Of a stretch of 64,000 nucleotides of DNA, positions 12,440 to 21,897 are shown piece after piece; the stretch's first letter is position 1; each line of letters begins with the position of its first letter. The notes beneath the pieces are model-generated. The model did no database searches. It was not told the DNA's origin and saw only the letters and a list, made by a program, of their open reading frames with translations. The position numbers were made by a program, and so were the translations under genes. Location: the NCBI GenBank assembly GCA_021018995.1, contig CM037590.1:46783713-46847712 (forward strand). Reading direction: 5' to 3'. The DNA is from Chloranthus sessilifolius (Eukaryota > Streptophyta > Magnoliopsida > Chloranthales > Chloranthaceae).

Positions 12440-12945
12440 TATTGGGGAAATTGAAATGTTGATCCGAAATAATACATGGAACCGGTTCGAGGCACGAGAA
12501 ATATCGCTGTTTTTAAACCAATATTTGCCCCCACCACTTCGACAAAGTGGTCACCAATAGGTTATCGGCAAACTGGTTCCAGGATATAACGAACCGGCTG
12601 TGTATTATTGTGAAGGATTTGGCGAATCTGATCACGCTATCCGAACACCAAATATTGCAAGAACGTTCTAATCAAGACATTTAAAGACATAACAAGAGAG
12701 AAGAAATAAGACTCTTTTTGCGGTATATAAAATAATTATTTTAGGTTCCTTAAATACAAATCAAGTGGTGCGTTAATGCACCTTTTTCCTATGAAAAGGT
12801 GTAACACGCATCCCTTCGGAAAAGACACACCACTTTGGAATGACCCTCCATTTTGAAAAGACACACCACTTTGGAAAGACACGTCAATTGAAAAGACACA
12901 TCTCTTGGGAAAAGACAAGTATAATAAACTTTTAAATATCTAACA
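12440..12945 (-). repeat. LTR (right, probable 5' LTR)
   Basis: 506 bp, the same length as the left LTR. Its left edge (TATTGGGGAAATTG) has lost the canonical TG/CA dinucleotide. Its right edge TCTAACA abuts the GAAAC duplication. Confidence 0.8.
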
Positions 12946-12950
12946 GAAAC

Positions 12951-13084
12951 TATGCAACTCCTTGAATGAGCGGCTCAATTCAAGGGATGTAGAGTTGCAG
13001 AAGATGATTCACTACAACATGTTGGTCAGAAAGGGCCAGGGAAATATGAAAGAACTTGAAAATATTTTAAAGGCGGCACCTAAG
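12951..13084 (+). pseudogene. Ulp1-type MULE gene, second coding block, right part
   Basis: It resumes the exon interrupted by the LTR element: SLNERLNSRDVELQKMIHYN...GNMKELENILKAAPK, again coiled-coil-like. It ends at a donor (CTAAG|GTATGT, GT at 13085). Joining across the insertion restores continuous coiled-coil-like text, which supports insertion into a coding exon. Confidence 0.6.
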
Positions 13085-13167
13085 GTATGTGTTGTAACGT
13101 AGTTTGTATAAGTGCATATAATTTCAGCCATGTTTCTAATTCTAATAATGTCATATTCGGTGTTCAG

Positions 13168-13630
13168 GATGCCTCTATTCCGGAGCTGATATCAAAAGTG
13201 TGTGGGACAGCCTTAGATAAGGGACCATTAGCTCCCATGCATGAGGATCCTCCCATCGATAAAGGACCATCACCTCCCATGCATGAGGATCCTCCCACAG
13301 ATGAGGTGACGGCAGCTGCTGATGAGCAGCCTGAGTCTCAAGCCGATAAGGGTCCAGCTGATGAAGAGCAAACTTCTTCCCAATTGCCTCAGCAATAAGT
13401 TGACCCTCGCTTAAGACCTAGTCAAGGGAAACCCATTAAATCAACTACCGTCAAACCTAAGACGCATCGAAGGGGAGCAATGGTGAAAAGCCTAAAACGG
13501 AGAAGGTAATTGAAGGACGGGTGGCTGATGCTACTGCTGAGCCTGGACCTATGGCTGATGCTACTGTTGAGCTAACAGCAGAGCAGAAATACATGATGAA
13601 CCTGTAGAACAAGCTTGAATCTGAGGACGA
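13168..13630 (+). pseudogene. Ulp1-type MULE gene, third coding block (Pro/Asp-rich linker)
   Basis: The block starts after an acceptor (GTTCAG|GATGCC). It encodes a linker with two near-identical units, DKGPLAPMHEDPP and DKGPSPPMHEDPP, followed by acidic Ala/Glu-rich text. The frame stops at 13396-13398. Further text with two similar VADATAEP / MADATVEL units follows in another frame, and the block ends at a donor (ACGA|GTAAGT, GT at 13631). The repeats suggest a flexible spacer before the protease domain. Confidence 0.5.
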
Positions 13631-13879
13631 GTAAGTCATTCTTCCCAATTAGTTAGTAGTTGTTTACCCTAGTTTATTATTTTTTACAAAAATTAGTTAC
13701 GTTGGCTATTATTTATGCAACACTTACGTAAGCACCATCGGTGATTATATGCTGGTGGTGCAATCTTTCATATGTTTGGTGGGCATGGCGTACTTAGATA
13801 ATATTGTAAGTAAAGTAACCCTACTGTAAGCACCAAATAGACAAAATAAATAATATAAAGTCGTGGACGACTCGAAATT

Positions 13880-14121
13880 GAGTCGGTATCGACTCTACAA
13901 CGAATCGATATTGATTCTTCATACAGTCGTTATCGACTCTATAAGTAATTGTCATCGATTCTCTATACAATCGTTATCGACTCTATAACGAATTGATATC
14001 GATTTCCTCTAGAGTCGACATCGATTGTATTCAAAGTCGATGACGATTACTTATATAGTCGATAAATACTGTATGAAGAATCGATATCGATTCGTTGTAG
14101 AGTCGATACCGACTCTTTTGA
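13880..14121. repeat. 22-bp palindromic repeat array 3: eleven exact-length units forming a large hairpin
   Basis: Eleven consecutive 22-bp units span exactly 242 bp. The first half is largely the reverse complement of the second: units 1-4 mirror units 11-8, with arms of about 110-120 bp. The array lies in the intron between 13631 and the acceptor at 14161-14162 of the Ulp1-type gene. Confidence 0.9.
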
Positions 14122-14162
14122 ATGTTGCTTATTCCCTTAACTGTAACTGTAGTGGTTTCAGG

Positions 14163-15042
14163 TAATGGGCGCTTACCTGAGACATTTGGAAGTAATTGAT
14201 AGCATTATTCATCATGATCGAAAGGACAAATGCTTTCTTATATGTCTATCGTTCTGACGTACATGGGCTTTGAACTGAACGATTTCAACAAGTTTCTTCT
14301 CATTGAAAAATTGTACGAAGAAGCGTTCGAGATTCAAGTCGAACGGTGGGCTGCCCATAAACTCGAAGAGAACCAAGGCAAGAAACTGCTGTAAAATTTC
14401 TTCTTCAATCAGTTTCGAAATCTGTGAGCTCATGATTGCAGTACAGTATGCTTCCAACATCTTTATAATTTTTTTTAAAATTTTTTTTCAATCATACCCT
14501 TTGGGATTATATTACTTTTTTATAGATATTTGTCAAAATTCATTCACAACAACTATTATACTGGGTGTTTGCAATTATGAAGGTACTCGAATTATCGATA
14601 TTAGTCATCGACCCTATTTTTAATAGGCTCTCTAAGAAAAGATATCCGAACCAATTGCAAACGCCGGTATGATATTTTGCTTAGCATATCTTTTATCATT
14701 ATTAGCTTAGCATATCTGACATTCCTCTATTTTGAAACAGACATAATACCTTCTCGCGATTTTATATTCATACGATAACTCCACTGCACTTAACGTGAAG
14801 ACCTATCCTTGGTCATCTAATGACTGCCAATACAAAGGCCTTCCTCGACAAACAAATTCGAGTGATTGTGGAGTGTTTGTATTGAAGTATGTGGATGCTT
14901 CATGTCGGGAAAGAAATTTAACTTCGCGCAATCAGATATGGATAGAATCAGGGCAGAAATTGGCCATATACTGGCTGAATACACTGGCGATGGAGGAGGG
15001 GAATTAAAGCAGGACGATTCAATGGAGGAGGCGAAGAAGTAG
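14163..15042 (+). pseudogene. Ulp1-type MULE gene, C48 (Ulp1/SENP) peptidase end
   Basis: The C-terminal segment GLPRQTNSSDCGVFVLKYVD contains the catalytic Cys context of C48 cysteine peptidases (Q...SDCGVF). A frameshift near 14910 moves the rest into another frame: FNFAQSDMDRIRAEIGHILA, then an acidic tail ending at TAG 15040-15042. The part before 14795 is heavily decayed (stops at 14263 and around 14393, for example) and the His and Asp of the triad were not located. The family cleaves SUMO-type conjugates, but activity here is excluded by the breaks. Confidence 0.65.
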
Positions 15043-15140
15043 CAGTTGTTCCATTATAAATGAAACATTTTTAATGTAAATGAAACATTTTTAATGTAAA
15101 TGAATTTTTTTTAATGTAAAATATATATTTTTTAATATAA

Positions 15141-15413
15141 ATAGTCGTTATCGACTATATAAATAGTCGTTGTCGACTTTATATAGAGTCGCTATCGACT
15201 ATAAATAGTTGTTGTCGACTTTATATAGAGTCGTCATTGACTATATAAATAGTCGATGGCGACTTGATATAAAGTCGCTATCGACTTTATATAGAGTCGT
15301 CACTGACTGTTTGTACAATCGATATCGACTCTATATAGAGTCGCTATCGACTTTACATACAATCGTCATCAACTGACTGGAAAATCGTCAACGACTCTAT
15401 ATACAGTCGCCAA
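15141..15413. repeat. 22-bp palindromic repeat array 4
   Basis: About twelve units of 22 bp (one of 20) carry agtcg.tatcgact alternating with tatata spacers. It occupies the gap between the 3' ends of the Ulp1-type gene and the transposase gene, which converge here. Confidence 0.9.
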
Positions 15414-15554
15414 CAGCACATCTGTGCATTCCATTATCCATGTTTCTGAACAAGTGTACAGTCTAAAATTATAACTATTACAAAACAAAAATATCAGGAT
15501 TCTAAGCAAGTGTACAGTCTATATTCCATCTATCACTATTAAAAATATACACTA

Positions 15555-18253
15555 TCAACCCATCGGTTCTACTGTCATGCAACTCCTGCGATTGTGACCA
15601 TACTCACTGCACTTTTCACACTGTAGGGCCCTAGCTTCACCCTTGGACCGTATTCTTCTCTTCCTCGGATGGCCGACTTGCTTTCGACAATCATAGGGTG
15701 GTCTCATTTTTATATTTTCAGGCAATTGCTCAGCTTGAAGTTCCCATTAGCTTTTATTGAGGGTGAGAAGTCATTGTTCGTCGTATGTTTACCTAAAGTA
15801 AGCGGTGAAAAATCACTTCTCACAGAAGTTATGATAATCGTAACTTCTTCGATTGATGACCGTCACAACATGCGAGCAAGGCAAACCATGAATGTGCCAA
15901 CGACGATAAGTACAAGTCTTGTGTTCTAAGTCAACATGATGAATGAAATTTTTACACTTGGAATTGATCGCGCCCGTATGGTTGAGCTCTCTTTCTACCG
16001 GCCCATTGCAACACCTTCTTCATGTGCTCGTCTGCTTTCGGGCAGAGGAGAGTGGTCCATTTCTTAGATATCTATCGGTACTTTTGAAAATGATCGGTGA
16101 CTTTCTCTCTAATAGTTTTGATTAAGTCGATAATTTGTCTCTCTAGTAGTTCTGATTAAGTCAATAATCGATCTCTCTCGAGCTATCTTTAGTACGTTGT
16201 TCAAGCTTGCAGTATTATTTGTAGTGAGGGAATCATACTGCCTTCCTTTCATATATGTGTGTGTCCAATGTTTCGGGTCTATTTTCAAAATATACTCTAT
16301 GACCCGAGGATCAGCAAGATCTTTCTTCATTTTGTTAATAAAATAATTAAATCTCTCTACTGAATATGCACATGCGACGCTCTACCATAGACCCTTCACA
16401 TTGTTCCTAGGATACTTGTGTGTCAAATTTTGTGTCATATGTCACATGCAGTAGTTGTGGTATGCGTTAAGGAAGATATGTTTCACCATCTTTATTAAAT
16501 CCTTCGACCTATCCGTGATAAAAATAAAATCTTCGGTAACCTCACCGATCACGAAACCCGTTCAAAAAATCACATCCACGTATCCTCTTCTTCTAACTTG
16601 ACGACAGCAAATGCTAACGGTAATATATGGTCATTACCGTCTTGCGCTGAGGCGATAAGTAGGATCCCTTCGAAATGTCCTCGTAGGTGTGTATCATCTA
16701 CAAGCAATATGCGATAAAGTGTATTGTGGTAGCTTCCAATGCACAGGCTAAAACTCTAAAAAAATCTTTAGAACTTATCGTCAAGCGTAAGTTGAAAGGA
16801 TGTTTGTACATTAGAATCTACCCTCTCCATCTCCTTCACGTAGGCCTGTAGAATCACAAATTGTCCTTTCCAAATGTCTCTAATATCATTAAGGACAAGT
16901 TCTTTCTCCCTCCAAGCCTTAGCATATGAGATTTACACATTATAAGCTTTTATAATATCAAACATTATCGACGCCGATGTGTAGTCGAATCCTTCCATAA
17001 GTTTCTCTCGTACATAATTGGCTACGAAGGAGATTATTGTATTACGGTGACTGTGTAATCTGATCTTAGCGGTCCCGCATGTGTGAATACTATTGAATGT
17101 CTTGATTTGAAAATAGTCGAGCTCAATCAATTTATTCGCCATGAACAACCGGGTTCCGGCTGTCACTCGATAACTAGGAGTTTTCAAAGGCCAAATTTAA
17201 AAGTTTTTCTCCACCGTGTGCTCTTTTAATGCTCTTTGAAATGTTTATTTGTTTCTGAAGATCTCTCCAACTTTAAATGTCCAATTCTGGTATTCAGTTT
17301 TCACCTCTTCATCGAAGGAGTCGCCCGATGTCTCTGACACTTCGTAATCTTCGTCTACTAAGGGATTATCAATGTCTCTCATAAAAATTTTTGAATCCTC
17401 TTTTATAAATCCATCCGGTTCGCTTTCATAATCTTCTTCTAAGGTAACTTCATTAGTGGGTTGAGGATGACTACGCCATTTACTAGCGGTGTTCTCAGGT
17501 GGTTGACTAGATCCTTCACTGAAGGGATTCTGATGTGATTGACTAGATCCTTCACCGAAGGGGTTCTAGCGTGGTTGACTAGGCCCTTCACCGAAGGGGT
17601 GCTCATGTGTATAGACATAGGGTTGAGCTTCTCCGGTAATCCTCATCGATGGCATGGTAGAACATAATTCGTGAGTCAACCAAGTTATCCATCCACCGGA
17701 AAAGATATGACTGAAATCATCGGTATCCACCACCCTTTTTAAAGTGTAGTCTAACCCTTGACTATATTGTTGTGACCCATGCATATATTTTAGTGAGTCA
17801 TTATACGATTCAATTGGAGCATCGTTTAAATTAATAGTTGCTTTCCTGGTAGACATGCTTTTTCACCTTAATATCGTTGTCATCGCCTAACGGGACGGTA
17901 TCATATATAGTTTCATCATCCTCAAACTTACATAGCTGAAATGAGTTGTTACTCACAAAATCAGTCCTGCAAAGAGTTACTTCTTCAGCTTCGACTTGAA
18001 AGGATGACGGTTTCTTAATGATGAATACCTTTATGACGTTCACCCCGGATTTATAAAACGTAAATAGGGTGGTCAAATCATCAGAGTCTAAAATATCGGC
18101 AACCACAAGAGTATTCACTATCTTCATATTGAACTTTATGAAAACTGTTTCATCTGTCATCGCAAAACTGACAGCAGACATTCGCCTTATGAATTGTTCA
18201 TAAAAAATACCAGTCAAAATATTAATAACTCTACGCTGGCCACCCTTATACAA
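15555..18253 (-). pseudogene. MuDR-type MULE transposase, decayed
   Basis: Reading right to left, the N-terminal part (18253-17566) has LYKGGQRRVINILTGIFYEQ, typical of the MuDR N-terminal region, and an acidic stretch. Next comes YFQIKTFNSIHTC (about 17110), the DNA-binding segment. The catalytic core follows with YRILLVDDTHLRGHFEG and IASAQDGNDHILPLAFAVV (about 16720-16600), then the C-terminal GRQYDSLTTNNTASLNNVLK (about 16240). A CCHC knuckle C-x2-C-x4-H-x4-C (CEKCSEYGHNRRSC) lies just before the stop at 15555-15557. Many stops and frameshifts interrupt it, so no active transposase can be made. Confidence 0.8.
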
Positions 18254-18386
18254 GCCATCATCGCTTACAAGAAAGTCATTTTAGTGACAGAGAAGAGGAA
18301 TTCCCACCTCCGTCATCGCATGTTCAAGAATGAGAAGGAAGGAGTCATAAGACTGATGATACAAAAGAGAGAAGACGATTGTTAAC

Positions 18387-18545
18387 ACATATCGACTGTT
18401 TATGCAATCAATATCGACTATACTTACAATCATTATCAATTGTAAATATAATTGTTATCGACTTTATATAGAGTCAATATTGATTGTATATAGAGTCGAT
18501 AACGATTATATTTACAATCGATATCAACTGTTTAAAAAATTGACC
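18387..18545. repeat. 22-bp palindromic repeat array 5 (MULE right subterminal)
   Basis: About seven degenerate 22-bp units (atcgatatcaactg, gtcgataacgatta and so on). The array lies upstream of the transposase coding start and about 480 bp inside the right terminal repeat, roughly mirroring array 1. Confidence 0.85.
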
Positions 18546-18914
18546 AAGGAAATAAAATATTTCTTATACTACACCATTAAAAGACCCTAACAAACTAAAA
18601 ATGGAGATCAATAAACTTAAATTATTTCTTATACTGTACCATTAAGAGACCCTAACAAACTAACAAACTGAAATTGGGGTTTAAGTAGGATACCTCGTGT
18701 CGCAATGACAAACTGTAGGGTTTCTTTTCACAATGGAAAAATGTAGGGGCTTTTTCTCTCAAGCCTCTGTTTTCTTCTTCGAAATAGCAGATCAGACTAA
18801 GGAAGAAGACGTCGTCACCTGACCCACCTCTAACTTTTTAGCAGATTAAAATGAGAAAGAAAAAGATGCTTTTGTGGGTTAAAGAAAATCATAGAAGGGG
18901 GTAATTTGGACTTT

Positions 18915-19026
18915 TTACTCTCCTTAGGGTCGGCTAGGCTTGGAGCTGGTCGGTTTGGGTAAAGGTGAAAATATGGGTCTCTGACGTAAAAGGTGTATCT
19001 GACAAGTTCGATCACGTAAATTTTCC
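18915..19026 (-). repeat. MULE right terminal inverted repeat
   Basis: The reverse complement of the left end, finishing ...CGTAAATTTTCC. The next nine bases (19027-19035) repeat the left flank AATTCTTAT. Confidence 0.85.
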
Positions 19027-19376
19027 AATTCTTATTGGTAATATATTATTTATTGTGAAGACAAAATCACCGTTTCTAGGTCTCTCATAAAATATTTGGG
19101 TGTTATGAGTAACTCCTTATAGGGGTGTTTCTAACATCTTGCTTGGGTTGTTTGAATCTAAAGTTGTAAATGAAGATTGAGAAAAACCTCTATCTCAATG
19201 TTGTAGTAATCACTTCCTCTTTTTTTAATTTGTTATTTTAGTTTATGTTTTTATGAGTTCAAATCCCTCTGGAAGAGGAATTTTGTTGGATGTCACTCTC
19301 CAAAAATCTCTAGAATGCCAAATAATCTCACTAATATCTATTCTTGAAAACTAGTTTCTTTCCGTATGAAACTGAA
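19027..19376. other. intergenic, target duplication then unassigned sequence
   Basis: After the 9-bp duplication no gene, repeat or regulatory site could be supported. Confidence 0.5.
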
Positions 19377-19384
19377 CTTTAAAC

Positions 19385-20152
19385 CAATGTTGTAGAAATA
19401 AAATTGGGTCGCAAAATCATTTTGGAATTTGTGAATCGAATCGTTAAATCGTATAATAGTAAGATTCACAACTATTTGTTTAATAAGGAAAAAAATCTGA
19501 CAAATATATCTAATAAATATTGAATATATAAACAATATGCCTATATTCAATTTTATAACATGATATTTCATTCACAAATAGTATAAAGATATAAGCCCAA
19601 TACATGTGATTGAACGTCATCAATTCATGAGGACTGATGACCCAGAAATCAATCTTTGAAAACAAACCCCAATCTAAAAAAAAATTAATCAAAATGTTCA
19701 TGTGCATTTAAGAGTCATTTCATTGTAGTAGTCATTTGCAACAAACATAATTGAATTATGATTCCATACCGGAAAGTTAAATTTGGGATGTTTTTCCATG
19801 TAAGAGACGAAGATGAGGAAGAAACTCAAATTTTAGACACCACATGATAGATAAGAGTATTATTGCTTACATTGTAAAGAGGTTTTTTAAGTTTTAAGGG
19901 GTAAAAAAGTATTAAAAAAAAGTTTCTCAAATTTAATGTTTCATGGACCATGAAATGAAACTTGCGGAAGTGGGTTTATGAATTGTGCGATTCACTTGAA
20001 TCATAAGATTCAAGTCAAATCATAAGATTCACAAGCTGAATCGTAGGATTCAGGCCCAAAAACGATTTTATGTCAAAATCGAATCGTTTGGCCTAGGATT
20101 CGACTTAAATCATAGGATTGAAGTCGTAAATCGTAAGGTTTTGACATCACTG
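19385..20152. mobile_element. non-autonomous hAT-like element
   Basis: Starts CAATGTTGTAG and ends ATCACTG (reverse complement CAGTGATGT), so the ends are imperfect inverted repeats of the CAGTG type. Flanks CTTTAAAC (19377-19384) and ATTTAAAC (20153-20160) match at 7 of 8 bases, as expected for an old hAT duplication. The right part has many copies of aatcgtaagattca and its complement. No transposase is encoded. Confidence 0.65.
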
Positions 20153-20308
20153 ATTTAAACCTATCAATGTTGGGTTAAAATCTCGCCTGACACGAGACCT
20201 CTGTGGCAGCAAGACATCTGACTATGCAGTGTCTCCGGCATGCCCAATAATCACCACCTGTGCATAAATGTCATGGAAATGCTTAATTTAAAATGGAATG
20301 CTCTGATA

Positions 20309-20505
20309 TCATATGGCTGATATGGAGCAAGCTCCATCCAGATCCCAGCAATCAGCATCTTTTTGTACCAGCTTCCCAGTGCTCCTTTGAGCTCTGCACT
20401 GGGGGCTTTGGCATTTGGTTCTCCTTGCAAAGTTGATGTTCCCGCACTGTTTGCAAAGCCAGTCCCCGGCCCAGAGCACCACTGGACGTCTATACAGTCT
20501 GGTAA
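20309..20505 (-). pseudogene. RanBP2-type zinc-finger gene fragment
   Basis: The minus-strand frame contains GDWLCKQCGNINFARRTKC, which fits the first three cysteines of the RanBP2 zinc finger (W-x-C-x2-C-x10-C). The expected final C-x2-C is replaced by C-x4-C, and a neighbouring frame carries KAPS, which suggests a small deletion. A possible acceptor (TTTACCAG) lies at about 20508. In this family the finger binds RNA or ubiquitin. No other exon was found. It may be an isolated, perhaps transposon-captured, exon or pseudogene. Confidence 0.5.
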
Positions 20506-20537
20506 ATCTCACCCCCATATAAGGAAAAACCAAAATA

Positions 20538-20541
<4 letters not shown>

Positions 20542-20616
<75 letters not shown>
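20542..20616. repeat. (AT)n microsatellite
   Basis: About 37 dinucleotide units separate the zinc-finger fragment from the region of the dehydrogenase-like fragment. Confidence 0.95.
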
Positions 20617-20617
<1 letters not shown>

Positions 20618-20802
20618 CTGATATGGGCGCACTTCATTGTTTTTCCCATGCATTCTAGTTTCAAAAGAAAAGAAAAAGGTTAGTATGATATAACTGTTAC
20701 ATTCTGAGACTGTTTTCAGACCAGTGATTGCTATAAGCTTAAAATGATCTAAGAATGTCCATTTAATGTTAGATTCCAGGCCCCCCTCCTTCCATATTAT
20801 CA

Positions 20803-21448
20803 ATGATAGAAGGTCAGAAGTCTTTTTCCCTTTGGGCAGTAAAGGTACCCTCTGTAGACCCAATTGTAGTTCGAAGAACACTTGCTCCCGGGGTTAATGA
20901 GGGTGATGAACACATTGAAAAACGAAGAAATTTCTGGCAAACGGTGAAGCCAGCCCATTTTGGCGTGAAGTTGGGCTCCAAATCTCTGTTGGGCCAACGG
21001 TGAAGCCAGCCCATTTTGGCGTGAAGTTGGGCTCCAAATCTCTGTTGGGCCTCATACGGTTTATCTTTGTCGGTATTTTCCTTGGCCTCTTTGGACTAAC
21101 TGCCATCAGACGGCTTCCCCTGAAGTTCCCTGAAATTTGTTCCGAAAGACGGGCCCGACTGAGGAAGAGGTAAGAAGGGCTTCGTTCAAGATGTGGTTTG
21201 TTGGACATGGTTATAGCAACAGTAGCCTCAGGAAACCCGATACGGAAATAATCCCGAGAATCTCAGGAGCCGAAGTCGGGTATGTGACCACTCCTATTAT
21301 TCTAGCTCACTGTGCTCTTATTGTATTGAGTCAACGCGGTAACTTACCAAAAGGCCTTCTTACCCCGGGGATTGTTTTCCGATCGACCGATCTCCATGAA
21401 AATGGCATATCCTTTGATTTTATCTCCAAGAGATCTCTTCCTGCCTGA
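20803..21448 (+). pseudogene. saccharopine-dehydrogenase-like oxidoreductase, 3' fragment
   Basis: The text SVDPIVVRRTLAPGVNEGDE, VKPAHFGVKLGSKSLLG, then a hydrophobic segment (LIRFIFVGIFLGLFGL), then GPTEEEVRRASFKMWFVGHG, GYVTTPIILAHCALIVLSQR and NGISFDFISKRSLPA matches the C-terminal third of plant saccharopine-dehydrogenase-like proteins such as Arabidopsis At5g39410. The frame is broken twice: a perfect 56-bp tandem duplication at 20941-21052 (not a multiple of three) and a shift near 21135. The terminal stop at 21446 is preserved. The remaining two thirds of the gene are absent, so this is a truncated pseudogene. Confidence 0.75.
20941..21052 (+). repeat. 56-bp perfect tandem duplication in the dehydrogenase-like fragment
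   Basis: The unit beginning acggtgaagccagcccattt occurs twice head to tail at 20941 and 20997 with no difference seen. It duplicates coding text (TVKPAHFGVKLGSKSLLG) and shifts the frame. Confidence 0.9.
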
Positions 21449-21682
21449 ATGCCTAACGCCAAAGTTCCATTAGTATGCAATTGGCAATCTCCATGGGTGG
21501 TTTCTGCTTTTTTTGTAATATAAACATGCTTAACATTTTGACAGTAGAAGATGTGCCAATTAGAAGATTTCCTTCTCTTTCTTTTCATTTAATGTTCATG
21601 CTGCATCTTGGCTGTGCATTACAGGGGGTTGGTTTGGGGGTTTAAGTTCTCATTTAGAAGCTTCATAATCCAAGAGAGTCCA

Positions 21683-21897
21683 GATCATGGGTCAAAATCT
21701 TGGTTTTCCGGTCTGTAGCGGCCAGCTCCAAAACCGATATATATCAGAAGATACGTCTCCGTTTTGGAGGATACATTAGAATGTATCAGCCGACCCATGC
21801 CCAAATTTATGGGTCGATACATTCAATGTATTTACCCGGTCTGCTCCGAAACCAATACGTATCAGTTACGTGTGGAATTTTGACCCATGGTCTAGAT
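21683..21897. repeat. fold-back repeat
   Basis: Terminal arms gatcatgggtcaaaatc (21683) and gaattttgacccatggtc (21875) are near-complementary. The interior repeats gataca / tgtatc motifs in both directions. The 3' end is only about 45 bp from the Gypsy insertion point. No target duplication was identified. Confidence 0.5.

Larger units (their letters stand above)
9988..12945 (-). mobile_element. non-autonomous LTR retrotransposon, no coding capacity
   Basis: Two 506-bp LTRs (9988-10493 and 12440-12945) enclose about 1.95 kb with no protein-coding frame. The outer ends are TGTTAGA...TCTAACA. Both sides carry GAAAC (9983-9987, 12946-12950) as a 5-bp target duplication. A purine-rich tract read on the minus strand (agtaggggat) lies next to the left LTR, so the element probably runs right to left. 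No recognisable primer-binding site was found. The LTRs differ by roughly 5% by eye, so the insertion is not recent. It interrupts a Ulp1 exon of the MULE. Confidence 0.8.
6077..19026. mobile_element. complete Mutator-like element (MULE) with Ulp1-type protease cargo
   Basis: The element is bounded by terminal inverted repeats of more than 100 bp (about 6077-6190 and 18915-19026) and a perfect 9-bp target duplication. Both arms share phrases such as tgatcga, tgtca.ataca, ttttac.tca.agaccc and tattttcac.tttaccc. Inside are a decayed DUF1985/Ulp1 protease gene (+ strand, about 6631-15042) and a decayed MuDR-type transposase gene (- strand, about 15555-18253). This tail-to-tail layout recalls plant MULEs that carry Ulp1-like genes (KI-MULE/Kaonashi type). 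Five arrays of one 22-bp repeat and two later retrotransposon insertions are also present. Stops and frameshifts in both genes show it is now immobile unless mobilised in trans. Confidence 0.9.

Noticed and set aside
10185-12918. Two related frames beginning MSFPKRCVFSI on the minus strand (10185-10466 and 12736-12918)
   Set aside because: They are the same LTR sequence read twice. The apparent repeats come from the aaaagacacacc units, not from a conserved protein.
13880-15413. Regularly spaced 22-bp repeats considered as a CRISPR array
   Set aside because: The units are contiguous with no unique spacers, and the DNA is nuclear plant DNA.
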